From an uncultured Alistipes sp. (GTDB taxonomy: Bacteria; Bacteroidota; Bacteroidia; Bacteroidales; Rikenellaceae): a stretch of 64,000 bases of DNA. The notes beneath the pieces are model-generated. The model had not been told where the DNA came from and did no database searches. It saw nothing but the letters and a program-made list of their open reading frames with translations. Where the stretch lies: contig UQYM01000008.1 of the NCBI GenBank assembly GCA_900545315.1, positions 1-64,000 of the forward strand, given 5' to 3'. Positions 9,907 through 18,974 of the stretch are shown piece after piece. Each line of letters opens with the position of its first letter. Position 1 is the stretch's first letter. The position numbers and the translations under genes are program-made.

Positions 9907-11607
9907 TTATACTATCTTTTTGACGGGCTGCATTTGAGGCCCGTCATTCTCTTTTGCAACCGGGAGCTCCTTAAGCGGAACCTTTTCAGGTTGACGATAG
10001 CGGTGTTCGAACAGCCGGGTCAGATCCATCTTCACCAATCCCTGACGGGTGTAGGCATAAAGCACATTCCCGATCAGCTTGGATGAAAGCGGCATATCCA
10101 ACACTGCTATCACCTTTCCGTTATCATCAATCAACCAACTTTTCGTTCTGTGACCGAGAAAACGCAAATTATCGAACTGGTCATAAAGGACCCACAACGA
10201 ATCCAACGGCACCCCATTAACCTCTCCATTGTTCATATCCCAATAGAGCATCATATCCTTGTTGGTGATAAAATCCCACTCATCCGACAATCCGGACAGA
10301 CTGTAATATCGGTCGCCCACACTGTCGTATTGGTACAGCGCCGGATTATCTACGTTAAGCACGATCTTTCCCCAACGTGCGGTATCGATGAGGGTTTCAC
10401 GTCCCAATTTTCCGGTTGCGAGGTCATGCACGGCAATACGATCTTCAAGCGCCAAAGCGATGCTATCGTCAAACACGACATGATCGATAACACTCAAATT
10501 ACGCTGATCAATCATCTGCAACATGGTAATTTTACCATCTTGCCGATCGAATGCAGCCAAAAATGGGCGCCCATAGACGCCATAATAGCGATCATAATAG
10601 ACGGCCGACCCATTATTCACCATAAAAACTGTCGAATCGGTGAGATAGAGTCTTGAACTGCTACCAGCCTCCTGAGGCAAAGCCGTTCGCCAAAATACCG
10701 ACCCATCCTCTACCGACAGGGCGACAATACTATCCCGGGTTGCCCAATACACCACGCTGTCAGCCTGATACATATTGGAACAGAGTTGCCCCACAGCATA
10801 CGCTCCCGAAGTAGGGATAAATTGGTTCTCTTCCATTGTGTTGTTACGGCTGACTGCCCCCCAATAGTACCTATATTTGCGAGGAGGCAAACTGTTATGG
10901 GCTGTTTCGGCCCAATAGCTCCAACCCTCTCCGGTACGGAGATCGATCCGATGTAATCCGCTTGTCATAACTAACAGTGTGGTATCATTCAGGCGGATAT
11001 AACCGTGCCATCCTCCCATTGGAGGAATACGCCGTTTCCATAACTGTTTACCGTCATGCAGATCAACGCCCCGTATCGTTTCTCCCGGAGAGAGACCCAT
11101 TTGGGTGATTCGATATCCCAGCCCGACCGCCAAATCAGTCGAATCACTACAAACCGCATTAAACATTAACATTTTCGCACTCCAGAGCTCCTCACCGGTT
11201 GCCATATCGATACGGGTTGTACTCCAAGGGCCTAAGTTAAGCAAATACCCCCGATCAAACCATAACGAAGAGGCATACAGATACTTTTCTGGCAGCTGCC
11301 ACAAGAATGTTCCATTCTTCAGATCAAACGCCATGATCGCCCCCCGGCCATTGAGGTATTTGCCGTTTCGCGAAAGTTCGTTCTGGTTGATCACTACAAT
11401 CGACGATGCGGTATCCACCGCTTCTATCGAGCCGACCGTACGTTCAAAACGATATACGGCGGCTTTGATACTGTCTCCGATGATACAGTCATAACCCATG
11501 TTGACAGAATCGACCTGAAACCGTTCCGGTTCAAGTGACTCCTGCCCCCAGAGCAAAACAGGCACCAGCAACATCCACAAAGTCACATACTGTCTTAACG
11601 TCTTCAT
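9907..11607 (-). CDS. Secreted PQQ-like beta-propeller protein inside the dcw cluster
   Basis: Function unknown. The chosen start (11607) gives a signal peptide, MKTLRQY followed by a hydrophobic stretch and LLWGQ, probably cleaved around residues 19-21. The body has repeated propeller blades of the PQQ/BamB type: MAFDLKNGTFLWQLP, IDMATGEELWSA, VDLHDGKQLWKR, LSVEDGSVFWRT, AFDRQDGKITML, HDLATGKLGRE. These match the D-x-x-x-G-x-x-x-W blade consensus. About seven blades fit the length of 566 aa. It is a periplasmic or outer-membrane-facing protein. Its place between murE and mraY, 14 bp before mraY, suggests co-expression with lipid I synthesis, which is inference. BamB itself is a lipoprotein with a lipobox; none is seen here. 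Confidence 0.8.
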   Translation of the reverse strand: MKTLRQYVTLWMLLVPVLLWGQESLEPERFQVDSVNMGYDCIIGDSIKAAVYRFERTVGSIEAVDTASSIVVINQNELSRNGKYLNGRGAIMAFDLKNGTFLWQLPEKYLYASSLWFDRGYLLNLGPWSTTRIDMATGEELWSAKMLMFNAVCSDSTDLAVGLGYRITQMGLSPGETIRGVDLHDGKQLWKRRIPPMGGWHGYIRLNDTTLLVMTSGLHRIDLRTGEGWSYWAETAHNSLPPRKYRYYWGAVSRNNTMEENQFIPTSGAYAVGQLCSNMYQADSVVYWATRDSIVALSVEDGSVFWRTALPQEAGSSSRLYLTDSTVFMVNNGSAVYYDRYYGVYGRPFLAAFDRQDGKITMLQMIDQRNLSVIDHVVFDDSIALALEDRIAVHDLATGKLGRETLIDTARWGKIVLNVDNPALYQYDSVGDRYYSLSGLSDEWDFITNKDMMLYWDMNNGEVNGVPLDSLWVLYDQFDNLRFLGHRTKSWLIDDNGKVIAVLDMPLSSKLIGNVLYAYTRQGLVKMDLTRLFEHRYRQPEKVPLKELPVAKENDGPQMQPVKKIV

Positions 11608-11882
11608 CTTTGAGCAGTTTACGTTTAACATTCCGTTCTATCGCGATCCGCCGTCTGCGGGATCATCTTTCACACGCCTTGGGGCTCTTTCGTTTTTCTT
11701 TTCCCTATACTGTTTCTTTTTATTCCTATTGTTCCGTATTTTTTCTCTTTGGGCACCTCTTGATTCGTCTGAAATGTCTCTGTTCCTTTCTCCTTTCAAG
11801 GTTACACACACCAGCGAAACACTCAAAAGTCAAATAGCCTCCCCAAACATCTTTTTTTCAATAAGGCCCTATCAATATAAGA

Positions 11883-13328
11883 CTACGACATACCGAAAGC
11901 GGCTCGAATCTCTTCGCGGTCGTCGAAGTGGTGTTTCACGCCTCCGACATCCTGATAGGTTTCGTGTCCTTTCCCGGCTACCAAAATAATATCGCCCGGT
12001 GCAGCCAACGCAACGGCCGTTTTGATCGCCTCGTGACGATCCGTAATGGCCAGGTAACGCACTCCGGGTTCAATGCCGGCTTTCATCTGTTCGATGATCG
12101 CTTCGGGCTGCTCTAATCGCGGATTGTCCGAGGTGAGAATCGCCAGATCACTGCCATCGACCGCGATTTTAGCCATCTCGGGGCGTTTGGTCACATCTCG
12201 ATTGCCCCCACAACCCACAACAACATACAGTTTTTGTCCCTTTTTGCGAATCTCGTTAATGGTCGAGATCACATTCTGCAACGCATCGGGCGTATGGGCA
12301 TAATCGACAATGGCGGTAACCCCGTTGGGAGAGTGGATCGGTTCAAAACGTCCGTTCACCGAGGTCAACTCACTGAGGATCCGCAACACCTCATTGCGGT
12401 CTGCACCCAACAAGAGCGCCGCAGCGTACACGCTGAGCAGATTGTATGCATTGAACCGTCCGAGGAATTTGACCCACACCTCCGTACCGTCCAGATTCAG
12501 CAGCATGCCGTTGAGCAACGTCTCAACGATCCGGCAACGAAAATCGGCAAACGATTGCAGGGCATAGGTTTTCACCGTCGCTTTGGTATTTTGAACCATT
12601 ACCATCCCGTTGCGATCATCGGCATTAGTCAGTGCAAAAGCGCCGGCAGGCAGACCGTCAAAAAATAGCTTTTTGGCCCGAATGTACTCTGCAAACGTTT
12701 TGTGATAATCGAGATGATCGTGCGTAATGTTGCTAAAAATTCCCCCGACAAAATTCAGTCCGGCCGTTCGATGCTGCACCAGAGAGTGGGAGCTCACCTC
12801 CATGAAACAGTAATCACACCCCGCCTCAACCATCTCAGCCATCATCTCGTTGAGCCGAATGCTGTCCGGTGTGGTATGGGTCGAAGGAATCTCCCGGTCG
12901 TCCACGCAATAGACCACCGTCGAGATCAAACCAGCCTTATGTCCCAACTGGCGGAACATCCGATAGAGCAGCGTAGCGGTTGTAGTTTTGCCATTGGTTC
13001 CGGTGACACCAACCAGTTTGAGGCGGCGGCTCGGATAGCCATAAAAGGCCGAAGCGATCTCACCCAAAGCCACTGTCGAATCGGCCACCTGCACGAAAGA
13101 GACACCTTCCGGTTGCTCCGCCGGCAACTCTTCGCACACCACCGCCACAGCACCAGCTGCGATAGCAGCCGGGATATAGGCATGTCCATCAACCTGGGTT
13201 CCGCGTGTAGCAAAAAAGAGCGACCCCGATTTTACCTTTCGGGAATCGAACTCAATATCGGTCACCTGTACGGTCCTGTCACCCACCACCGAACGTACCT
13301 CGACGTCCTGCAGCAAATCCTTTAGCAT
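11883..13328 (-). CDS. murE: UDP-MurNAc-tripeptide synthetase (meso-DAP-adding)
   Basis: Cytoplasmic Mur ligase adding the third residue of the stem peptide. ATP loop GVTGTNGKTTTATLL near residue 107, SSHSLVQHRT near 178, the NITHDHLDYHKTFAEYIRAK segment near 205 with the carbamylated Lys position, VDYAHTPDAL near 343, and TSDNPRLEQPEAI near 402. The DNPR motif is the known determinant of meso-diaminopimelate specificity, so this organism should have a DAP-type wall. I place the start at 13328 (MLKDLLQ); an ATG two codons upstream is the alternative. A TATATTTG box stands just upstream. There is no murF next to it; in Bacteroidetes murF is usually elsewhere. Confidence 0.96.
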   Translation of the reverse strand: MLKDLLQDVEVRSVVGDRTVQVTDIEFDSRKVKSGSLFFATRGTQVDGHAYIPAAIAAGAVAVVCEELPAEQPEGVSFVQVADSTVALGEIASAFYGYPSRRLKLVGVTGTNGKTTTATLLYRMFRQLGHKAGLISTVVYCVDDREIPSTHTTPDSIRLNEMMAEMVEAGCDYCFMEVSSHSLVQHRTAGLNFVGGIFSNITHDHLDYHKTFAEYIRAKKLFFDGLPAGAFALTNADDRNGMVMVQNTKATVKTYALQSFADFRCRIVETLLNGMLLNLDGTEVWVKFLGRFNAYNLLSVYAAALLLGADRNEVLRILSELTSVNGRFEPIHSPNGVTAIVDYAHTPDALQNVISTINEIRKKGQKLYVVVGCGGNRDVTKRPEMAKIAVDGSDLAILTSDNPRLEQPEAIIEQMKAGIEPGVRYLAITDRHEAIKTAVALAAPGDIILVAGKGHETYQDVGGVKHHFDDREEIRAAFGMS

Positions 13329-13351
13329 ATGCATAAACTACTTGTAATTTA

Positions 13352-13359
13352 CAAATATA
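13352..13359 (-). promoter_or_regulatory. Probable -7 box upstream of murE
   Basis: Minus-strand TATATTTG matches the Bacteroidetes -7 consensus TAnnTTTG, 24 bp before the murE start. No good -33 TTTG is visible, so this is a partial match. It would let murE be expressed apart from ftsI. Confidence 0.45.
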
Positions 13360-13752
13360 CGTCTTTCAACAGGCTTTTCTGCCTCTATCGGGACAATTAA
13401 CTGACATCTTATCGACATCCTTCTGCCCCATTCCCACTCTTCAACATCTTCCGCCTTTATGGCAGATATTACACCGCAAAATCTGCGCGTTACTCACCCT
13501 CTTCTGCCCAAGTTCGGAATCAATGTCTAGGCCCAAATATATCCTCATCTCCTCCAATCCCAAACCTTATCGGACCTCGTACTGCTGCTACGACCACCCT
13601 CTTTCGAGACTCTTGAATCGATTCTTTTCCCTTTACTCTTGTAGCTCAAAAATCAATCACAAAGCGATCACACTTAGGGCACCCATACAATCTGTAGATT
13701 ATAACATCGCTCACGCTAACAGTTGAGTTTGGAGATTCCTCGTATGCCCGCA
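13360..13752. other. Gap between the antiporter gene and murE
   Basis: About 390 bp with no gene-like frame on either strand. The only regulatory signal I see is the murE -7 box at its left edge. Confidence 0.5.
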
Positions 13753-16122
13753 TTATGAATTGGCCATACGATCGGTACGGTTCTCTCTCTTTTTCATCTT
13801 CTGTTGTCTACCGTGTTTGCCTCCGCGATGCAAAAGATGATTCTTCAGCAGATATTTGAGCAGAGCCACAATCTTTTGCGAAGTGGTCAACTTCCGGCGC
13901 GTATTATCATTTCCCAATGTCAAATGCAAGCCATAGCGCGTACCGGCCACCCAGACCAGATCATACGGGCGGAAACGCACCAAACTCAATGGTTCGACAA
14001 ATGATCCGTCTTTGCGTTCGATGCCGATCACCACGGCCTCATTCCGACACATCACCATAAACTGGGCAACGGTCATATCCACCAACATCGACGAAGGATC
14101 GATCGAAAATTGACGCATCATCACATCGTCCGTACTGTTGGTAGTGGAGGGATCAGGGGCTACCTCAACCTCAGCGGCAAAACGTTTCAGTTCGGTATCT
14201 GTTCCGACCACAGCGATTCGGTCTGCCGGGAAGAGTACCTCATCGGCCTGAGGGATATTAATACTACGACTGCCCCGTTGAATCGAAACAACCGTAATAC
14301 CTCGGCGGGTTCGCAGGTCAAGGGTACGCAAGCTGCGTCCGACAAAGCGGCAATCCGAAGAAACGGTCAGATGGGCCAAATGCAAAAAGCGGGTTCTGCT
14401 ATCCAACACGGTAATTTTATCGGAACTTTCGCCATTGAGGTTAGCATAGAATCTTTTTTCGAGCAGCAGGAAATTATTTTTGATCCGTTTCCAAAGCAGC
14501 ACGATGGAGAGGATAATCAATGAGAACCCTATGATAGTACCCCAACGATACGAATAGAGATGAACGAGCACCAACATCACAAACGCGATTGCCAAAAAGA
14601 ATCGGAGCAACACCAGTCCAACGAGCAGACCGTGGTTGAATCTGGGGTCATTCCACAAGGTTGCCAACAGTTTGCGATTCAGGTGTCTCAAAGCCAGAGA
14701 CCACAATAGCGGCGCCATGAACAGGATGGTGGTCATCGTCGATAGAATATCTCCCCAAAAGCCGGGCATCCATTTCTCGACCCACGGCATGTAGTAGGTT
14801 ATAGCAACCCAGGCCACCCCGCCCAGAATTATGCAATGAAATGCTATATTACGCAATGAGCGTTTCAGCAATTGTTTCCAGGCGCTTTGGTTTTCAGAAC
14901 TTTGTGAAGCAGAACTATATTGCGACAAAAAGACCTTGACTTTACGGGGCATATGCTTATCCAGCCAACGATAAGCCGGTTCGCTCTGCCTGATAATGAA
15001 CGGAGTTGTAAAGGTCGTTATGACGGAGACGGCGACGGCCACCGGATAGAGGAACGAACTGGTCACCCCCAGGGTCAAACCCAACGCTGCGATAATAAAG
15101 GCAAATTCACCGATCTGCGCCAGCGAGAAGGCGGATTGCAACGACAGTCGCAGGTCTTGGCCCGAGACCATGAATCCGATGGTTCCGTACACGATCTGGC
15201 CGACAATCACAATGATTGTCAACAGAATGATCGGTCCGATATACTGCCACAACAGAGCCGGTTCAACCAACATACCGACTGACACAAAGAAGATTGCACC
15301 AAAAAGATCTTTGACCGGAGCCATCACCTTTTCGATTCGTTTAGCTTCGGCCGTTCCGGCTAATACGGAGCCCATTACGAAGGCGCCCAATGCCGATGAA
15401 AAGCCGACTGACGTAGCCAGCACCACCATCCCCAAACAGAGACCCAACGAGATGACCAGTAAGGTTTCGTCATTGAGGAACCGACGGATTCGGGCGAGCA
15501 GGGTCGGGATCAGGTAGATGGCCACAATAAACCAGGACACCAGGAAGAAGAGCAACTTAAAAAGACGGCCAAAAATCTGCACATCATCCGTTGCCTTTTG
15601 CATGTAGATCGTGGAAAAGAGCACCAACAGCACCACCGCAAACAGATCTTCGACGATCAGCACGCCGAATACCTGACCTGTAAATTTTTGGTTTCGGAGC
15701 CCGAGGTCATCGAAGGCCTTGATAATAATCGTTGTGGAGGACATTGACAGCATTCCTCCCAGAAATACGCTATCGGTCGTGGTCCACCCCAACAGCCGAC
15801 CGGCCATAAATCCGGTACACATCATGCCGACAATGATCACCAGAGCGGTCATCAATGCAGAGCCGCCCACCTCAAGCAGTTTATTGAAACTAAATTCAAG
15901 GCCCAGCGAGAAGAGCAAGAAGATGATACCGATTTCAGCCCAGATATTGACGTTATCGACATTCGAAACGCCCTCCAGCAAGAAGTTGCCGCTACATAGG
16001 AAGCCGGCTACGATATACCCCAACACGACCGGCTGTTTCAGCTTCTTGAACAGCAGTGTCGTAATTCCCGCCACGCCCAGGATCAGAGCGAGATCGGAAA
16101 TAAGGGGATTTAGATGTGCCAT
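13753..16122 (-). CDS. Kef/CPA2-type cation:proton antiporter with RCK_C domains
   Basis: 789-aa membrane protein. Residues 5-385 are a CPA2 Na+/H+-exchanger domain of about 12 helices, with GYIVAGFLCSG near residue 33, SLGLEFSF near 73, and SLAQIGEFAFIIAALGL near 335. Residues 420-545 add four or five further hydrophobic segments, an extension beyond the plain Kef core. The C-terminal cytosolic part has two TrkA_C (RCK_C)-like domains near 570-650 and 660-730, the second with DPSSMLVDMTVAQF and FRPYDLVWVAG. The tail is very basic (RGGKHGRQQKMKKREN). By family it moves K+ or Na+ against protons and is gated by ligands. It lies between ftsI and murE, an abnormal place for such a gene. Confidence 0.88.
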   Translation of the reverse strand: MAHLNPLISDLALILGVAGITTLLFKKLKQPVVLGYIVAGFLCSGNFLLEGVSNVDNVNIWAEIGIIFLLFSLGLEFSFNKLLEVGGSALMTALVIIVGMMCTGFMAGRLLGWTTTDSVFLGGMLSMSSTTIIIKAFDDLGLRNQKFTGQVFGVLIVEDLFAVVLLVLFSTIYMQKATDDVQIFGRLFKLLFFLVSWFIVAIYLIPTLLARIRRFLNDETLLVISLGLCLGMVVLATSVGFSSALGAFVMGSVLAGTAEAKRIEKVMAPVKDLFGAIFFVSVGMLVEPALLWQYIGPIILLTIIVIVGQIVYGTIGFMVSGQDLRLSLQSAFSLAQIGEFAFIIAALGLTLGVTSSFLYPVAVAVSVITTFTTPFIIRQSEPAYRWLDKHMPRKVKVFLSQYSSASQSSENQSAWKQLLKRSLRNIAFHCIILGGVAWVAITYYMPWVEKWMPGFWGDILSTMTTILFMAPLLWSLALRHLNRKLLATLWNDPRFNHGLLVGLVLLRFFLAIAFVMLVLVHLYSYRWGTIIGFSLIILSIVLLWKRIKNNFLLLEKRFYANLNGESSDKITVLDSRTRFLHLAHLTVSSDCRFVGRSLRTLDLRTRRGITVVSIQRGSRSINIPQADEVLFPADRIAVVGTDTELKRFAAEVEVAPDPSTTNSTDDVMMRQFSIDPSSMLVDMTVAQFMVMCRNEAVVIGIERKDGSFVEPLSLVRFRPYDLVWVAGTRYGLHLTLGNDNTRRKLTTSQKIVALLKYLLKNHLLHRGGKHGRQQKMKKRENRTDRMANS

Positions 16123-17167
16123 GATTCAAACATTTGCGAGTTCGCCACCGCTATTGTGCTTTGGTTTCACGATTCACGGACGAAAGATAGGTGCACAACA
16201 CTGTACTTCACTTCGACCGATGTTTGGCTGCCTCAACTTTTCCGATCCATCCATTCGTTCTTGACGAAACACTCAAACAGCATTTCTGACATTTCTCGTC
16301 TCATACGAACAAATCCGTAAACGCTGACGTACAGCCCATAAAACGCTCCTTTACCACCAACGGCAATAGGCTTTGAACTACATTGCAAATGTAGCCATTT
16401 CCCCCCAATGTACACCGATTTTTACAGGGAAAAAGTCCGCTATTTTCATCCTTTGCGGCACAAGACCGCCGGGACCATTCGCCTTGCTACGCAGGGTTTC
16501 GCAAAGGCTGTCCGGGGAGCAGGATTGGAAAGGGCTGGTAAAGAGTCGCAGCCCCTGGACTCCTCCCTCTTCGATACTTTGCAAAACCTTACCGCAATAT
16601 CGACAAACGAGTTCTTCCATTGCACCTACTGGATGCAATCTTCAGGGTTACCCGCCAAACTTATGTCCTAAATATATCCCGATCCTTGCGGATCATTTCA
16701 TTCCACACCCGGATATAAACTGCGAGAGGGACGTCCTTTCAGACCGTCCCTCTCAAGATTGCGGATGCATAGCGTGTACATCTCTTTTTGACATCTCTGT
16801 CCCAGGCGTACCACTATTTCATCAACTCAACCTCCATACTATTTGATATATTCTTGAATAGTTAATAATTCCACGATCGTTGTATCTCCAATAGCTTCAA
16901 TCTGTACGATTGGATGAACACTACCTATCCGAAATCAACCGAGCAGATTCCAGAAGATACCGCAACTGAATAAATCTGCATATTGTTTGCCATACAAAGA
17001 ACATACCACGCTACGCAGCTATTCAGCCCTTTACACGACCCAACACAATCTTTTCAACTGAAGCAGGTTATCCTTGCGAGAACGAACGATCGTTTCATCG
17101 GTACTGGATAACTTTTCACTCACATATCAACCCCATAATATTCAATCAACTATTGTATATTTTCGGA
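16123..17167. other. 1.05-kb non-coding stretch inside the dcw region
   Basis: No gene is supported. A minus-strand frame at 16378-16638 has a CRYCGK motif but no other protein-like feature. A perfect 10-bp inverted repeat (GAGAGGGACG / CGTCCCTCTC) occurs at 16724-16754, without a T tract on either side. The rest is A/T-rich and featureless. Together with the next gap it makes this part of the cluster look rearranged. Confidence 0.5.
16724..16754. repeat. Perfect inverted repeat, 10-bp arms
   Basis: Arms GAGAGGGACG and CGTCCCTCTC with an 11-nt loop. It lies downstream of the unknown gene ending at 17168. It could be the end of that transcript, but a T tract is missing, so calling it a terminator is only a guess. 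Confidence 0.5.
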
Positions 17168-17692
17168 TCAAAGGGATAGAAGCGGTGACTTTGCCCCCTC
17201 ATACGTGAAGGTAGCGACATCGGTCACCGGGACAAACTCATGCGGCACATACTCCTGCACCTGAGCCAAAATACATGAACCGCTGGGTGTCGTATAACAC
17301 ACCAGCAATACGTTCGAACTGTTTGTGCGCGCCAGTTTCATGATACGATCCAGATCTCCGGCCTGGAATGCGGCCAACAGTGCTGCCCGTTCGGACAGCT
17401 CAAAAAAGATCTTTTTGCTACGCAACCGTTCTCCAGTGGGAGCATAGTACGGGACACGCGCCGAGATCCCCACCAACAGTCGGATCAACCCGTAGAGGGC
17501 GACCAGACCGCCGATCAGCATCAAGGCGGATGACAAACTCTTATTTTCGGCCAAGCCGGGCGACTGCAAGCTCCACACGGCCACAGCAGCCCCGACAACC
17601 AGCAGGATGGCAGGAATTACAAAACTTTTTTTGCGTGCTACGACCCCCTCTTGCGTATAGAGGGCATCGGACAATAAAGGGAAATTACTCAT
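17168..17692 (-). CDS. Unknown protein with two transmembrane helices
   Basis: I do not recognise the family. With the start at 17692 (MSNFPLLSDALYTQ) it has 174 aa. A short cytosolic lead with a basic patch (ARKK) is followed by two hydrophobic helices at about residues 25-42 and 57-78. A soluble C-terminal domain of about 95 residues starts YYAPTGERLRSKKIFFEL. The hairpin topology suggests an inner-membrane anchor with a cytosolic domain. It sits between the Kef-type gene and a secreted unknown, all on the same strand, and could be expressed with either. Codon use and base composition look like those of the neighbours. Confidence 0.65.
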   Translation of the reverse strand: MSNFPLLSDALYTQEGVVARKKSFVIPAILLVVGAAVAVWSLQSPGLAENKSLSSALMLIGGLVALYGLIRLLVGISARVPYYAPTGERLRSKKIFFELSERAALLAAFQAGDLDRIMKLARTNSSNVLLVCYTTPSGSCILAQVQEYVPHEFVPVTDVATFTYEGAKSPLLSL

Positions 17693-17820
17693 TGTAAATA
17701 AAATCATCATTAAAAATTAGACAAAGTGCATTCGGATCGCCTCAGGCGATCGCATACTCCACCCCTACACACTGCATGCGAATGTGTACGGAGCGTGTTG
17801 TGTATCCAAACACTTTGCCG

Positions 17821-18249
17821 CTAAATGATGATTTTTCGCAAGGCCACCACATAGTAGCCTGCAGCGTCAAGCGACGCACGAAACGAAGAGGAGAGCGACT
17901 CTTGCACTCGTAGATGAGACACAAGGATCGACGGAAACTCATGACCTTGCAACACGGCCGGAACCGCCAGTTGCACACTCTGCTTGGGAGCCAACCGAAA
18001 GACCGGTGTAATGACACGTGTTCCGTTGACGCCTGGAGTGACAGGCAACGCGTCGCTGCACAACGAAGCGTGAATCATGTGCAGGATCGCTTTGTGATGG
18101 GTCTGTTGAGTAGATAGCTGTTCGGTAGTGGTTTCTGTGCGCGACTCTGCCGCAGCCTCTGCTGCAGATACACCGACAGTGCCCGACAGCGAGAGGGCCA
18201 CCCACAGGCAGCAACACCACAAAACAATATGTCCCAACAACCGTTTCAT
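17821..18249 (-). CDS. Unknown secreted small protein
   Basis: 142 aa, not recognised. The N-terminus MKRLLGHIVLWCCCLWVALSL is a signal peptide, with a likely cut after VGVSA-A-EA near residue 30. A Glu/Thr-rich linker follows (residues 32-50). The remaining 90 residues contain the segment TRVITPVFRLAPKQSVQLA and a beta-rich end. No lipobox is visible, although the three Cys in the signal region are odd. It ends 128 bp before the two-helix unknown gene and may be co-transcribed with it. Confidence 0.6.
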   Translation of the reverse strand: MKRLLGHIVLWCCCLWVALSLSGTVGVSAAEAAAESRTETTTEQLSTQQTHHKAILHMIHASLCSDALPVTPGVNGTRVITPVFRLAPKQSVQLAVPAVLQGHEFPSILVSHLRVQESLSSSFRASLDAAGYYVVALRKIII

Positions 18250-18974
18250 CTACGCGATGCCTTCTTCTATCTACTGTTACCTATTTCAATTTTGACATTA
18301 CATCAGCACACTGACCCACGTCAAAATAATCATACTCTTTCAACGAACATCTTCTTATCCGACCCAGCCAATCAACAACATGTCAGGCATAGGCCACACA
18401 ACATTGAAAGCGCCGATCATTGAATTGAATAGTCGGGATTAGTCTGCAACGATTTTTTGCATCTTGACACACCTCAACCACCATCCAACTTCACCTTAAT
18501 CGGCTCAACTGCTCCATTGGCACCCATGCCAATGCTCAACAGCCATTTTTCATACGATACTGAGCAAAGATAAAAGTTTTTTCCGATAAAAGCCCCATGC
18601 GATCTATCTCAGCACCATTTTTATCCTTTCCTACTCACAAAAGGGGTACAATCATAGCTGTACCGTTTTCGGACAATTGTTCACCTCCGATCAAACAACC
18701 ATTCAATTTCCAGTCCACGCCCTCCCTGCTTCATAAAACATCTCTTGCCTTAAAGCTGCAATGTCAACTGGCACCGCTGCCCTCAACAAACCATTGTTCT
18801 TTTCCAATTTTGGCGCATATCCATGCCGCATGCACATAGCGTCAACGCCATCCAAATGGGCATCACCTTATAAATGGAGAGGCATCATCAAGCAGCCCCC
18901 CTGAACCACAAAAGCCGCTCTTAGGCCATAAAATGGGGGCTGGACACGAAAAAACTTTCTCGGGGTAATGTGCA
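18250..18974. other. 725-bp gap downstream of ftsI
   Basis: No supported gene. Small inverted repeats are visible: an 8-bp hairpin at 18515-18534 (CATTGGCA / TGCCAATG), and long-range arms CAGCCCCC / GGGGGCTG around 18891-18941 just after the ftsI stop. Neither has a T tract. In most relatives murE follows ftsI directly, so this gap marks one edge of the inserted segment. Confidence 0.5.

Noticed and set aside
16378..16638. 86-codon minus-strand frame with CRYCGK
   Set aside because: Only one CxxC, no second metal knuckle, no conserved look, no promoter box.
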